64,000 bases of DNA from Corbicula japonica (taxonomy: Eukaryota; Mollusca; Bivalvia; Venerida; Cyrenidae). The notes under the pieces were generated by a model. It made no database searches and was not told where the DNA came from. It was given only the letters and a program-made list of their open reading frames with translations. The translations under genes were made by a program, and so were the position numbers. Location of the stretch: the NCBI GenBank assembly GCA_038501625.1, contig JAZAYU010000012.1, forward strand, positions 2,480,001-2,544,000. Reading direction: 5' to 3'. Each line of letters opens with the position of its first letter. Position 1 is the first letter of the stretch. Shown piece by piece: positions 40,355 through 52,769 of the stretch.

Positions 40355-40525
40355 AATGGGGCTTATGGTCACTGCGACATGTGAAGACCCAGATCAGCTT
40401 GCGCATCTTTGCAGTCGGATTAGGGTCTACACTATTCGCCAGTCGGTCACACAAGCATACTTAAAGTATCTTAAAACATGTTGTTATAAGTTAGCAATTG
40501 ATCCGGATCTACACTTAAGACATGT
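40355..40525. repeat. Family A foldback, remnant
   Basis: gaagacccagatcagcttgc, cggattagggtctacactat and attgatccggatctacactt mark a decayed copy. Confidence 0.6.
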
Positions 40526-41462
40526 ACATAGTCAATAATTCCCATTTTGTCATTGCGCTTCTTCAAACTTTAACGATTTTTTAATCGAAATATTGATTTT
40601 ATTTCTTTAAATTTTAACATCAAAATAATTAAACCCACTCATATTTGTTTTAAGATGAACCAGTATACTAGTATAACATTGACTTTCAAAGTCAGACGAT
40701 TAGCTGTTATGTTTTCTTTTGAAATGAATATGGAGTTAAGAAGAACATGTACGGGGAGGTCGGGGTATATCAAAATTCTTATCCACTCACATGTACTTAA
40801 ATCTACGCGAATCCTTGAATGTCTATGAAGATGTTCTCATTAAAATTTTATAAGGAATTTTCTAAAGGCTACCTGTATACTTTATTGTAGCCCTTTGACA
40901 TTTATTGGTGTAATAGTATTGCGGCGACAGTATTTCTGCCAAAATTTTGTTTTATTAAACTCAGGGCGCGAATTAAACATTCCATAAACAATATGAACAT
41001 ACTTTACTTTTTCTGATACATGTTTGGATAATGTTAGGAGATACAATTTCATCTAAAACGTCGCTATTCTATTTTTTCTACAGATATTTCCTACAAAATC
41101 TCATAATATCTATAAATCTTACATTTCGAGAGAAAGTATGATTCCATCGCATTTAGAAAATGGGTCTTAATTGCGAAGTCACCGTAGGATATTTGCTGTA
41201 TACTATTTCACTTCGATCATAGATCGGAATGTTTCATGTCTGTACATTTCCGCCATTTATCGATCTCGCAGCAAATAGCCACAGTGAGATATTTAATGGC
41301 GTCGCGGGCTCACTTATTCTCAATTACCAGACGATGCAGTATTGTCTTCCGAGATCGGGAAAATGGCCATCTGGTATGTAATTCTAAAAACAGAAATTGT
41401 TTTCCCATTAACGCTTTGTAAAGTTGTTGAAAGGAATTTTTACATTTTGATGTTTTGTGTGA

Positions 41463-41935
41463 CAGACAACCATCCTTATGTTATGATTTGTGAACGTGAC
41501 GGAAAAACAAGTCGTGATGTTATGAACGTGAGACGGAGAACAATCCTCATGTTATGATGTGAGGAACGTGACGGAGGATAATCCTCATGTTATGATGTGA
41601 GGAACGTGACGGAGGATAATCCTCATGTTATGATGTGAGGAACGTGACGGAGGATAATCCTCATGTTATGATGTGAGGAACGTGACGGAGGATAATCCTC
41701 ATGTTATGATGTGAGGAACGTGACGGAGGATAATCCTCATGTTATGATGTGAGGAACGTGACGGAGGATAATCCTCATGTTATGATGTGAGGAACGTGAC
41801 GGAGGATAATCCTCAAGTTATGACGTTATAAACGTGACAGAGAGTAATCCTGATGTTATGATGTGATGAACGTGACGGAGATCAATCCACATCTTATGAT
41901 GTGATGAACGTGACGGAGAACAATCCATACACCAA
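41463..41935. repeat. 38-bp minisatellite, about 12 units
   Basis: Core units containing gaggaacgtgacggaggata and atcctcatgttatgatgt repeat exactly every 38 bp from 41561 to about 41820. Degenerate units stand on both sides (gaacgtgagacggagaacaa; gatgaacgtgacggagatca). Homogeneous centre, diverged edges. Confidence 0.96.
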
Positions 41936-41999
41936 GATGTTATGAATAGAACTTTTCACGAGGATACATCTGCTTCGTTTTATACGGACTCCACCGGAT

Positions 42000-43960
42000 C
42001 ACGTGCTTATGTGCAGCATGCACGTGCATAAATCAACGCTTGATTAACAATGAAAAATTAGTTCTGGTAGTTAGGGTGCAAAGGACATAATTATATTGTA
42101 TCTTTCACGTATGAGTAAGGTCGGATCGGAAAATCCAGCCCGAGGAAAGTGTTTTGGGAAACGAATGATGCTCTGCGAATAAAGTTCTTTTCATTTAAGT
42201 CTTGGTTACCATTCAAAGTTGTTGATTTTTTGCTTGCATTCTATACGTCCATTGTTTTTTTTTCATTTTTATGTTTGTTTAATTTCCGTTTTTTAGAGTT
42301 GCGGTTTAATATTTTGAATATTTTTTTTTCTCAAATTTATAGTCAATTTATTCTAAATGGACTGCTTGAACTTTGGACTTTAATGTAGACCTCTCTTGGA
42401 ATTAAAGAAAAAACAGTAAATGATGTACAGAGATAATGTTGTCTAAAGTGCAACCACTCATGTCTCATCACTGTCAATTAAAAGAGCCGTGGACTCTGAA
42501 TTAGCCGTTTGATGATTTTTCTATAGAAACTTATTTGTTGTTACGAAATGCTGTAAACAGCTTCAATCGCTTTGAAACGACAAAAAAAAATTCGCCGGTT
42601 TATACGCCTTTCCATTAATTTCATGAATTTTTAGGTTACCGCCCCTGTTCTGTCACGTGACTCCTGAGGTCTTGATCGGAGAGATCAACCTTCGGCTGAG
42701 AAGTTGCGGCTGTAAATCTTGATGAAAAGGACGCTAGATAGCTGCCGCTGCTACACAATACTTAAGAGCTGCTCTAATGAACATAACAATAGCCTGTCTA
42801 ACTATAAACTGTCGCTATTGTCTCTGGTAACATCGCAAATTCTAGTGACTGGTATTTAAAAATGTACTCTGTCGACAGTTTTGTCATTAGATTTTGGTAA
42901 AATAAAAGTAAGATGTATTATTTAAATTATAAATAATTGAATGCCAACTCCTTTGCCAAAAGTTTTAGCCTTCCCCAAAATATATCTTCATTTTAATGTA
43001 GGTATATAGAATGATAGACAATACACTAAAAATAATCAAAAGCAAAAACATTACAAAAATGATGTTTACAAGTACCAAGACCCTTGCCAAATGTTTAAGC
43101 CTTCACATAAATATAACTTCCTTTTAGTTTAGGTGTATAGAATGGAATACTTAAACATAATAAAAAGCAAAAAACATTACTAAAATTATATATACATGTA
43201 CCAAAGCCCTTATTACCCCCATCTTATAGGTACTTTACTTATGAGATGTCACACCCCACAGATCTCTGAAATGAATTGAGTTATTATATTGCAGTGCATA
43301 TACAATCATGTTATGAATGCCAATATATTGTTAGTTGAAAAGTAGTCATACTTGAATACTGATTGTGCAAACGTTAAATTTCATGGGTCATAATTGTGAC
43401 ATGTGATGGTAACTGTTTAAAAACAGTGTATTAGACTCAACTTAGCCTTATTTAAGAAAAGACAAATGTTTGTTCGTGACCACTTTTTGTCCGTACGTCA
43501 AACACGCATAAGCCTAAATCATCGGACGACGGATGTGATTTGCATAAAGTACAATGAATGTTGGTTTAATTGCTCTAGAAGACGTGTTTTGAATAAAGCA
43601 ACCAGTATTTTAGAGATGTAGCAAGCCTATAGGGAGTTCTCGGTATTGATTTACAAGAAATATAGTATCATTTCTGATGTACAGTACCGATTTTATGCCA
43701 AACATTATGTCGTCTGCTGAAGGTTTGGATGCAATAAATTCTTTCAAACGACTCCTGTTCTGGTTATAGAAGGCCAAGAAACTAATAAATATATAATGAT
43801 AAATATAGTTTTGAATATTTTATGAATAGAAGATTCAGTTTTATTTTATCTTTCAAATCCTTTTCGCAAACATTGTAAGCATTGTAATCGAAAGCACGAT
43901 TTGTTCTGCAGGTCTCTATTTCTGTGTTTTTCCCGAACCAAGATAAAGTGTCGGTCAGCA
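42000..43960. other. Intergenic, no gene seen
   Basis: AT-rich. About 42950-43200 holds a direct duplication of loosely conserved sequence (gccttccccaaaatatatct versus gccttcacataaatataact, each preceded by ccaaa.gttt and followed by taggt.tatagaatg). No exon-like frame. Confidence 0.45.
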
Positions 43961-43964
43961 TACT

Positions 43965-44095
43965 TAGACAGTCTTGGGGTAGTAAAGTGATGTTTTTCAA
44001 CTTTCTAGCCAAATCCTCATGAAAATTATTTATTGGTGCCCAAAAGGGGTTTTGATAAATCCCGTTGAACCCTCTCTGGATCCACCCTTGAAGTG
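43965..44095. repeat. Dispersed repeat P, copy 2
   Basis: cttggggtagtaaagtgatg, agccaaatcctcatgaaaat, attggtgcccaaaaggggtt and ctctctggatccaccctt align with 26431-26550. Confidence 0.65.
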
Positions 44096-45084
44096 GTCTG
44101 TACGCTTTTTCTTGATATGAAGATGTAACAATTTTGTCGCGAAGCATTGCTGATATAAACCTAGTGATCTCGAGTTAGAACTTAGTTAGTACCACCAGAA
44201 AGCGCCCTATAATGCAAATCCGACAATTTATTTATTAGAACCATTACACTAAAATACAACAATTTACAACAGTGATTAGCTTAATTGCGGACTAAGACGT
44301 GTTTTGAATAAGGCATCCGGAATTCTAGAGAAGTAGCAGTTCCCTAGAGGTTTTCGCGTATTGATTTACAAGACATTTCGTGGCATTGTGATGTACAGTA
44401 CAGATGTATCGCTGCAAGCAAGAGTTATGTCTTCTGTTTGAAACACCAATTTTATAATGTCAGCCTAATGTTTAAGTTAATTATTGATGTTTAGAATGTT
44501 TAGTTGCAGAACGTTTTTTATATTACATGATACATTTCAATGTTGTTGTGCAATTTAAAATGAAAACTCAAAGTTTTGGCACGCAATTGGGACCCCAAAT
44601 GGGACTCTGGTGTTATAAATCTGCAAACTGTGAATGATAAATCAAATTTAGCATTTAATGTTAACAAAAACAAATACATTATTTTGTCAGACAAGATTTT
44701 AAAAACTTTTCTTTAATTTTACACCTATCATGAACAAGTTCTTTCAGCTTAAATGCAGCTGATAAGCGCTTCCTGGACTGAAACAAGTAATGACGTATTT
44801 CGTTGGGTTCAGCGTTGAAAAGTGCAGAGAATTCCCTTTTCAAGGAATTTTACAAGAAACAGAAACGTAGTTCAGACAATTTGCGAATTTAAGGACTTAC
44901 GAAAGTGGTGTCTAACGATAATCTACGAAAATGTTTTCCCATGAATCCACATGAGGGCGTCACAACAGATCGGGAATAGGGTATATAGATCACAATAAAA
45001 TAATAATTGTAAACAATAAAATGATAACAATAAGACATAAAAACGGAAACAACATTTACTTCTCAATAAATGATGAACCTGTCA

Positions 45085-45175
45085 TAACCGGGGTTTCGAA
45101 CCTGCGCCGACGTGGTTATCTCCACTATACTACCCTATGTCGCCAACAGTTGCACTGCTGCGCCATTTCACTATT
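45085..45175 (-). repeat. tRNA-derived SINE-like head
   Basis: On the minus strand a box A-like tggcgcagcagtg is followed about 60 nt later by the box B ggttcgaaaccc, the spacing of an internal RNA polymerase III promoter. The stems of a tRNA cloverleaf do not pair properly, so it is not a functional tRNA gene. Identification as a SINE rests on the two boxes alone. Confidence 0.4.
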
Positions 45176-45179
45176 ACAT

Positions 45180-47980
45180 CAACTATTGAAATGTAGTTAC
45201 TAAACCTGATTCTTTCAACATAAGAACAAGATTCAATACATCTATTATGTTTTTGTTACAAATAACAATAGAAATTGTGGAACAGTGCACTTCAAATTAA
45301 TTAAATGTTGTCATAATTTAGGTCAACATTGTTCTAACAATATTATTCGTCGATAATAGTTCACAAACGGGCCAATAACAGGACAGGAACTATTGCCATC
45401 AGTTTGTACACGCACGCCAATTTGCATACTGAAATAAAATAGTTCCTGAACTTTAAGATAAATATCTGTTTTTGTAAACATTTTGATTAAATGAGGTATT
45501 TTCGTTTTTTAATAAAAAAATCTACGCGCTGAGATAAAAATAGAACAAGTTTTCTGTGCTATTAAAATTGTGGGGCGTGCTATCTCCACATTATGATTTT
45601 ATGAAATGGTTCTTATAATAATTAAAAGTAGCGAGTCTTCCCTCTGAAGGCTAGTCTACATGTGGGCTTCTCCTAGACAAATTTGTCAAGAAATTATCGT
45701 AGAGTCGTCTGTCCGGAATAGGTCATAAGAATTGCAGGCGAAGCGGAACAACAAAATAACGGAACAACATCTAAAAAAGAAAAAAAATACGGTTATTACA
45801 ACAATGGAACATGAAAACAATATATACAATAAACTAACCTCTATTGTGATCTGTTGTTCCGTTACCATTTAGGAAATGTCGACTCGATCCATCTGGCGGC
45901 AGCAGAAGATTTTACTGTCAACGCTGTGAAATAAGACACGTTATAATATATACGTGTATTATTTATTAAAACAAAATATACTTTTAAAATTCTTAAAATA
46001 ATGTTACTGGACCATCAAAAGTTGATGCATGTAATTGGAGAAGCGACTTAAAACAATAGAATATATATACTTATGGACAAGTTATCGTTTTTCCATAATA
46101 TCTTTTAAACGGATGAAGTTCCGACTTTGAAATTTTGCCGACGTTATATTGCCGTATTTAAAACCGGTTTCTGAAGTTTCCTTGTTGTCTTTATGCATAT
46201 AAATCTCCTAATTCCATCGATACCAAATTTATTATACTATAGTTTTTGTAGACCGGACACAACTTTTGTACATTAGCATATTAATCTTGTTTCCTAATTA
46301 ATTTTAAAATTTATCTTGCTCAAAATACCAATATTAAAGAAACTATTAAACGTTTTAATCAGCAACAAAGCTGTCTTAAATGATACCCTGAATTTGTTTC
46401 TGCTCCTTCAATAGTTTGAGGAGCTACTCTGTAAATGTCAGCCATAACGGACATGTTTGTCATCTTTACGTGACTGAATGACACGCCGGACAGTTCTCTA
46501 GAATAATGTAACATAAATAATAATAATAAAATGTCGGATAAAATTGACAGTATCAAAGTTGCACAAAGATGGACATCTTAAGGTCATTCTTATTATCAAA
46601 GGAAACCATTTATTGCGTTTCCTTTTCAGCAGACGGTTACGGCTTTTCTTCGATAAAAGCAGAAGAGATATGTAAGCTAATGGAATCGTATGGAACGCCA
46701 GCGCTGTCTTTCGTAGTCATTATAAGGTTAACGTATTTTTTATTAAAACATGATTTATCAATGATTATCAATTTGTAGAACAAACATATTAATGTTTCGT
46801 CAGTGTGTCGTAATATGTTGTCATTTTGTACTTATGCCATTTTTTAGAAGTTTTATCATGAAGACATTTTTACGTGAAATGCATCTTTTGTTATATCTTT
46901 ACATGAGATCCATTTTTTATTATGAGATCCAATATATTTTTGTTCAACATAATAAAATCAAATATAATAATAACATTTTAGAATTACGAAAAACAGAACC
47001 GGCGCTCCATAGAATTCTATGGAATACTACTGACACAATATTCAGAGAATTTGGAACAGTACAAATTAACTGCAAAAAGGCATTAAAATAAGTTTGTTGT
47101 TGTTGTAATTTAGATTCACTTGTATCACTTAAACAATAATATTTGTTATCAATGGTGCACAAAAATCAATCATTATCAACATAAAGAAGATGTTTAATTA
47201 CATTCGAAAATAAATTGTATAAATTAGCGAAAATATTAAAAGGCGTGCTAAAAAGAAAATAAATATAGTCAAATCCTCAAAAAAAAATTTACACTCTTTG
47301 GTTACAAATTTTCGGACAGTTGTCATTTATCAAGAAAAATAAAAAAATGTTAGATAGCCTAAGTTAAATACATAGTTAATGTCTTTCGTGTTGTTTTATT
47401 TATTATAATGGATGGCATGTACATGGATACACGATGGAAATTTTATTAAATATGATGATAATAGTCTTGTTTGTTGATGTATTTTCATAGCCGGTTTTAT
47501 ATACATGTACATGTATATTTTACATGTATTTATCTTCATAGAACAAGTTCTTTTTATCTTTAGTATGTAATGTTAAATGTATGGTTACACACAGGATATG
47601 CCTACTAGCTCTCTTACACTATCGGCTCATTACATTCGCCTATGTTATAGGCTTGTACTACTTTCAACTACTTTTACTTTAACCCCCCAAAATAGTTCAC
47701 CAATTACATTTAAAATTGCTTGGGTTTCTTTGGTTTGAATGAAAGATAGTGAAGATATCTGTCATTTGCTTATCCACAAGCTTTCATATTCATAATTATG
47801 ACTGTATAAAATAAGGCTGTCGAGTTATGTCAAAAATCTTGAAATTGAGCCTTTCGCAGAGATGAGTGTAAGGAACGACAACTCTGCGAAGGAGATAGTG
47901 AAGAACAGTGTACTTACTTTATAAGGTCAGCACATTTATGATGCACTTGGAGAAAAGGGGGGGGGGGTGTCATTGACTTT
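45180..47980. other. Intergenic, no gene seen
   Basis: AT-rich sequence with short open frames only (the longest is 99 codons at 46792-47091, Leu/Tyr/Phe-rich and without motifs). No foldback copy was recognised. Confidence 0.45.
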
Positions 47981-47984
47981 GCGA

Positions 47985-48160
47985 TAGTAGATCCTGATCA
48001 AGTTGAGGACAGACACTTTCTTAAAATGATCTAAACTATTTCTTGGTGAATTAAGAATGGTTCTCATATTGAATGGCGAACAGTGTTTACCCTGATAAGA
48101 CCGGGTGAGTGGCACAGGCTGATCTGGTTCTAGACTGGTCGCAAATGCCGTAAGTCACAA
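47985..48160. repeat. Family A foldback, remnant
   Basis: agtagatcctgatcaagttg, ggcgaacagtgtttaccctg and ggctgatctggttctagact; both arms present but diverged, outer ends lost. Confidence 0.6.
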
Positions 48161-48169
48161 TTTGACAAG

Positions 48170-50025
48170 TTGCGTCACAATTATTTAAACCAAAACAATG
48201 TACTATACTGTGAAACAAAAATACTCTTTCACTGAATAAAATTCGAACCTAATTGGTCTTCTATCACTAAACTTTATCGTTAACAAGCACATTTTTTATG
48301 TTGCAGAGTTTGAAACAAAATTTTACTCTCTTAATATTATAAATGATTAGCACTAACACATTATCACATTACTCTAAAATTCATTTACAAATAATGAACA
48401 TTTCTACACACTATGGTGACGTCATAACATGCACCTAGAATGCCAATATGGCTGTGAAATTTTCTTTGCTTATAACTCTGCAGGCCAAGTGACTTCCAAC
48501 CAATTCTCAACTCTTGACTTTAAGACTAGAGGATGTGTATGCGTTAAGAGTAAGCATTTCGAACAAAAGATTAAAATTAAATGCATCGATGCGATAGATA
48601 TACGAAAGGTAGTGCGGGAATTGTTTAAATTATTTGAAATGTTCCTTACAGATTACAGAAAACGGTGATATTATTATATGGCGAAGAATGAGTCTCAAAT
48701 ACACAGTGGATTTGTAAGATAAATAATAGCTGTTACAGATTAAACTTTGCCCAGAGTTCGAATCCCAACACAACACGGCAATTAAACTACACTAAATGTT
48801 TAAGATCGATGAAATGTGTGCTTCGCTAAGAAATTTGATATAAAGATCAAGAAAACAACAATTGTTCACACAACAGAAGGAAACTGGAGCAAACGATGGT
48901 AAATGGCTGTATAAATGGAGAAATAAATACAGAACCAACGGAAATCCTAATATTAGAAATCAGAAATATCAATGAATTTGTCTAAAACAGAAGAGTAAAA
49001 GAAAAGGACGTTAAGATAAATTATGTCCAAACGTTTATAAGTAAGCGAATATAAAAAATAAGTTAAACGTACACACTATGTGAAATGTTGAAAGTCAAGA
49101 CGTACTTTTAGGATAAGAGAAAAGGTTTGATTTTTAAAAACAGTATTTATTCAACAAAACACATAAAATACAAAGTCAACAAGAAATACACGTCACAAAA
49201 TAGTGAAAAACATGCAAATATGGTTATTTTAACTCTTCACCGAAGAAGTTACAAAAAGCACCTACCTCGTGTTCGCTTACTCCCTGCATTTAGTCAGTGT
49301 TCCGCTCAGTCTGTGCACCATTGGTCTGTCACTCGCTGAAATGAGTACCAGACACTGTTAACATGCTATAGAAAATTACACTGTCAATTGTATTCAATCG
49401 TATTTGCCATAAAAGTCCGAATTCCAGTATGCAGAAGTTGGTCTGGTTGATCGATTGATCCCATCTCTACCGATACTGCAAGAGAAATGAATTACACATT
49501 AATTGGTTACATTCCTTGGTACTTGGAAAATCGAGAAATTGAGATGCATGCTTTTTTCTACGCTCTCTCCTGGCGATGTAGGGTCAATTAACTCAAATCA
49601 ATATGTGATCTCATTCTAGAAAGTTCATTCTGATTTGCAGGAATGGTATTTTCATTTTGTTGTTTGAGAAAGCAATTATCTTCATAAAGTATTAAGCTGT
49701 TTATTTCCTTTGTTCTCTATGTGCGTTACAGCTACTTTACTTAACGTCAATTAATATGGCTATTTCAACTGGAGTCCCTACAGCTGTCATACTAAAGGCA
49801 ATGTTAACTGAACTTTGTTGTTATTGGTCGTTCATCTTTACAAAGCATTATTATTTTAAACCAGCGTTTTCATCTTGAAGACTTTAACTTTGTTGGGTTT
49901 TCTGATGGTTAAAACTGGATTCATTCAACCGCATTGCAAAGACCTTAAATCATTTCACTCTCTATATGAAGGGTGTTTCCAAAATCCATATTTGAGACAC
50001 GTAATAAGAGCATGTGTCTTTGAAT
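48170..50025. other. Intergenic, no gene seen
   Basis: No supported coding exon. A box B-like gagttcgaatccc at about 48756-48768 lacks a convincing box A. Confidence 0.4.
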
Positions 50026-50030
50026 AGCCG

Positions 50031-50265
50031 TCGTCAGTCCTAGTCTGGTTACCTGCCCCTGTCATTACTGTTTGATAGTACGTCGGGTACCAGACTAACG
50101 TCAGTCCATGAAATGACGTAATAAAAATGCACAGATACATTGTTTATTAACCATTTCGAGCTAAAATTAGAATTATCTTGTCAAAACGCGTAAGACAATC
50201 ACAGTAACAACGAAAATGTATAAAATATCTCAGAAGATACCCTTTGTGGCCCATATATAATGCAT
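50031..50265. repeat. Foldback plus diverged relative of the 22075 element
   Basis: cgtcagtcctagtctggtta pairs with gtaccagactaacgtcagtc at 50031-50107. The sequence after it (atgaaatgacgtaataaaaa ... gataccctttgtggcccata) aligns with 22125-22330 of the 'tatatgaggc' element. Confidence 0.6.
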
Positions 50266-50388
50266 CTTCAAGAATTTAGAAATGACCAGTAGGAATAATT
50301 GATGCAAACAAGAATGGGTTAATAATTATTCAAACAATAGTTCCAATCATTTTATTGTTCCTAGATTCTCATAGTCAAACATTACAGT

Positions 50389-50632
50389 CTTAACCATTTA
50401 CTCCATATATACGAGTTTTATCGCAAGTGTAAATTAGATAGATCACTGATCTATCACATCCATATGATCATATGATCTGCATCTTCAATGTTGTTTTGTT
50501 GGTGAGAAATGACCTAATCATTCAAAAGTGAACAGTGTATATATTCTGATCAGACGGCACTTGTGCTGGCTGATCGCGATCTATCCTGTTCGTCCGTGGG
50601 ATAACACCCATATCCCATGTAGTAAAGGGTAA
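50389..50632. repeat. Family A foldback, near-complete
   Basis: Begins cttaaccatttactccatat, contains agacggcacttgtgctggct and gatctatcctgttcgtccgt, and ends tgtagtaaagggtaaagg. Confidence 0.75.
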
Positions 50633-51068
50633 AGGATTACATCGTGTACAATAACGATTGTTTTTTTTTTTTCATTCATTGTTATTTCTCAACTTTTATT
50701 ATCAAATAATTTCCATTTCTGTATCGCAAACTCAGTTGGCATTTCACCGAGGCATTTTGTTTTTTAAAATCCCGATTACGCCCCGTTTTAATGTTGAACT
50801 TCATAATTACTTCCTTATAATTTGAAATTGCTTTCCAATCAACGGGCCACCTGCCGTCGCTGTCGGTATCTTAAACTTTACGACTGACACTTTCTCATTT
50901 CAATGAATTTTTCATAGCGAAATCATCGCTAAAATTTGCCTCATTTTTTATACTGACGTTTAAATGATCCTCACACGTCCTCATATCAAAGATTGCCTTT
51001 CGCAAACTTTTAAGAAGAATTTCAAAGGTCGCATTCATTAATTTTAAAGTGGTAGTATAAATTTAGCA

Positions 51069-51258
51069 TACTGTTATATCATTATATTTCGCGGTGCCAT
51101 ATTTTCGCGCAGATTCTACGTAAGGCAATCTTGTGTATATATAGGTTCTCGCAGTTTTATTATTCTTACTCCATTTCATAGTTCATTTTTGCAGGGGCTA
51201 CACTTCGCACTTTTTACGCGAAAATTAAACCTTCGCGAAACATAATGATTCAACAGTA
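51069..51258. mobile_element. MITE 'tactgt..ttcgcg', copy 1
   Basis: Left tactgttatatcattatatt and tcgcg; right cgcgaaacataatgattcaa and cagta. TA at each end. Related to the copy at 54961-55170. Confidence 0.72.
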
Positions 51259-51288
51259 GTCTTATATAAATGTATCATTCGCATTACA

Positions 51289-51757
51289 TATACTTAAGGA
51301 CTTTGAAAACGCACCCTTGGGATAAGTGTATATAAACATAGAAGACGCCTTTTATATCAAACATATTATATAGCTGTGTAAAGTACAACTCATTGCCGTC
51401 ATTTTGATACCAAAATATTTAAAATTGGTTCATTGATAATAAAAATATCGCGTGTTCAAGACAGTAACCCTGAAATCAAAAGTAACACTTTAGCCAATAC
51501 AAGCGTTCGTTTTCAATGATATGCCTTTAATTGTAATGCAAGCTCTATAGGCGTGAAGTGTTACTTTTGATTTTAGGGTTACTGTCTTTAACTCGCAATA
51601 TCTTTTGTATAAATAGACCAATCTTAAATATTTTACTATCAAACTGACGGCAATGAATTGTACTTTACAAAGGTATGTGAAACATTTCATTTCAAAGGCC
51701 TTTTCCAAGTTAAAATACACTTATCCCAAGGGTGCGTTTTCAAAGTCCTTAAGTATA
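51289..51757. mobile_element. Long foldback element, 469 bp
   Basis: The outermost 43 bp are almost perfectly inverted: tatacttaaggactttgaaa and acgcacccttgggataagtg against cacttatcccaagggtgcgt and tttcaaagtccttaagtata. Complementarity continues inward (caatgaattgtactttac; agtaaccctgaaatcaaaag with cttttgattttagggttact) to a central loop of about 60 nt. It lies only 30 bp from the MITE at 51069-51258. No coding capacity. Confidence 0.88.
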
Positions 51758-52549
51758 GATCAGGCAATTATTTACTTGATACATTCTTGTAAAATTTATT
51801 GATTAGTTTAGAAAGTTAAACTTCGCATATTGTTTTTAACGAGTTTATTACAAATTAAATCAATTGAACGGATAAGTTCTTATAATTTTAATTTATATAT
51901 GTGATTTTTATATGTGTGTCACGTAACGAGAAAATGGATAAAACATCATATTCTCACAAATGACCATTACAAACATTTGTCAGAAAACACGATCGGACGA
52001 CTTCGGCAATCTCCGCTATATGCAACGACAAGTCTCGTTTGCATTTGGATGCTTTAGTGTATTGACCGCCTTCTACGCTGGGAAAATAGTGCGCGTAAAG
52101 ATATTTACGACATTATAATTTGACGTTTGTCTTGGCCAATGTAAAAAAATCCTCGAGAAAACATGCATAATTGAAATAATAAAATAAGAATTTAATTATA
52201 ATAAAATATCACTATCAGTAGTTTTCAATTTTTTATACAATAAAATTTTAGCGAGAATAGAAGTGTGTACTGAATCTTATGTTGAGATATTCAGCTGCGT
52301 TTCTTTTTTCCATCAGTGTTCATTTATAGTACCAGGGAAGCTTAAATAAACAAGATGATCAATGTTTTATTTGCATTTATGTCGATTGTTGGCCTGATAA
52401 GTATATTCTGAGAGTACGTTATAAACCTGAACAAATTATTCTAGGATAAAGAGCTTTAATGTTTATTTTCGTTAGAATGTTAAATAGACTAAGACGATGT
52501 TGGTAGTGACAACGACAAACACAAACTCTAAATGTATTAATGCTAATGC

Positions 52550-52551
<2 letters not shown>

Positions 52552-52617
<66 letters not shown>

Positions 52618-52679
52618 TGTTATTATTATTGTTATTATTATCATTATTATTATTATTTTTATTATTATTATTATTATTA

Positions 52680-52712
<33 letters not shown>
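52552..52712. repeat. (ATA)n / (TTA)n inverted microsatellite pair
   Basis: About 60 bp of ataataataa runs into about 90 bp of attattatta with few interruptions (attgttattattattgtt; ttattttattattattatta). The two tracts are complementary and would form a perfect stem. A purine-rich gaagaagaagaagaaaaaga tract follows. Confidence 0.95.
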
Positions 52713-52713
<1 letters not shown>

Positions 52714-52769
52714 AAAATATAAAAAAAGGAAAAATGAAGAAGAAGAAGAAAAAGAAGAAGATAAAACTT

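Noticed and set aside
42149..42388. Phe/Leu-rich 79-codon frame
   Set aside because: Composition is that expected from T-rich DNA; no gene context.
48756..48768. Box B-like gagttcgaatccc as a tRNA or SINE
   Set aside because: No box A at a suitable distance and no cloverleaf.
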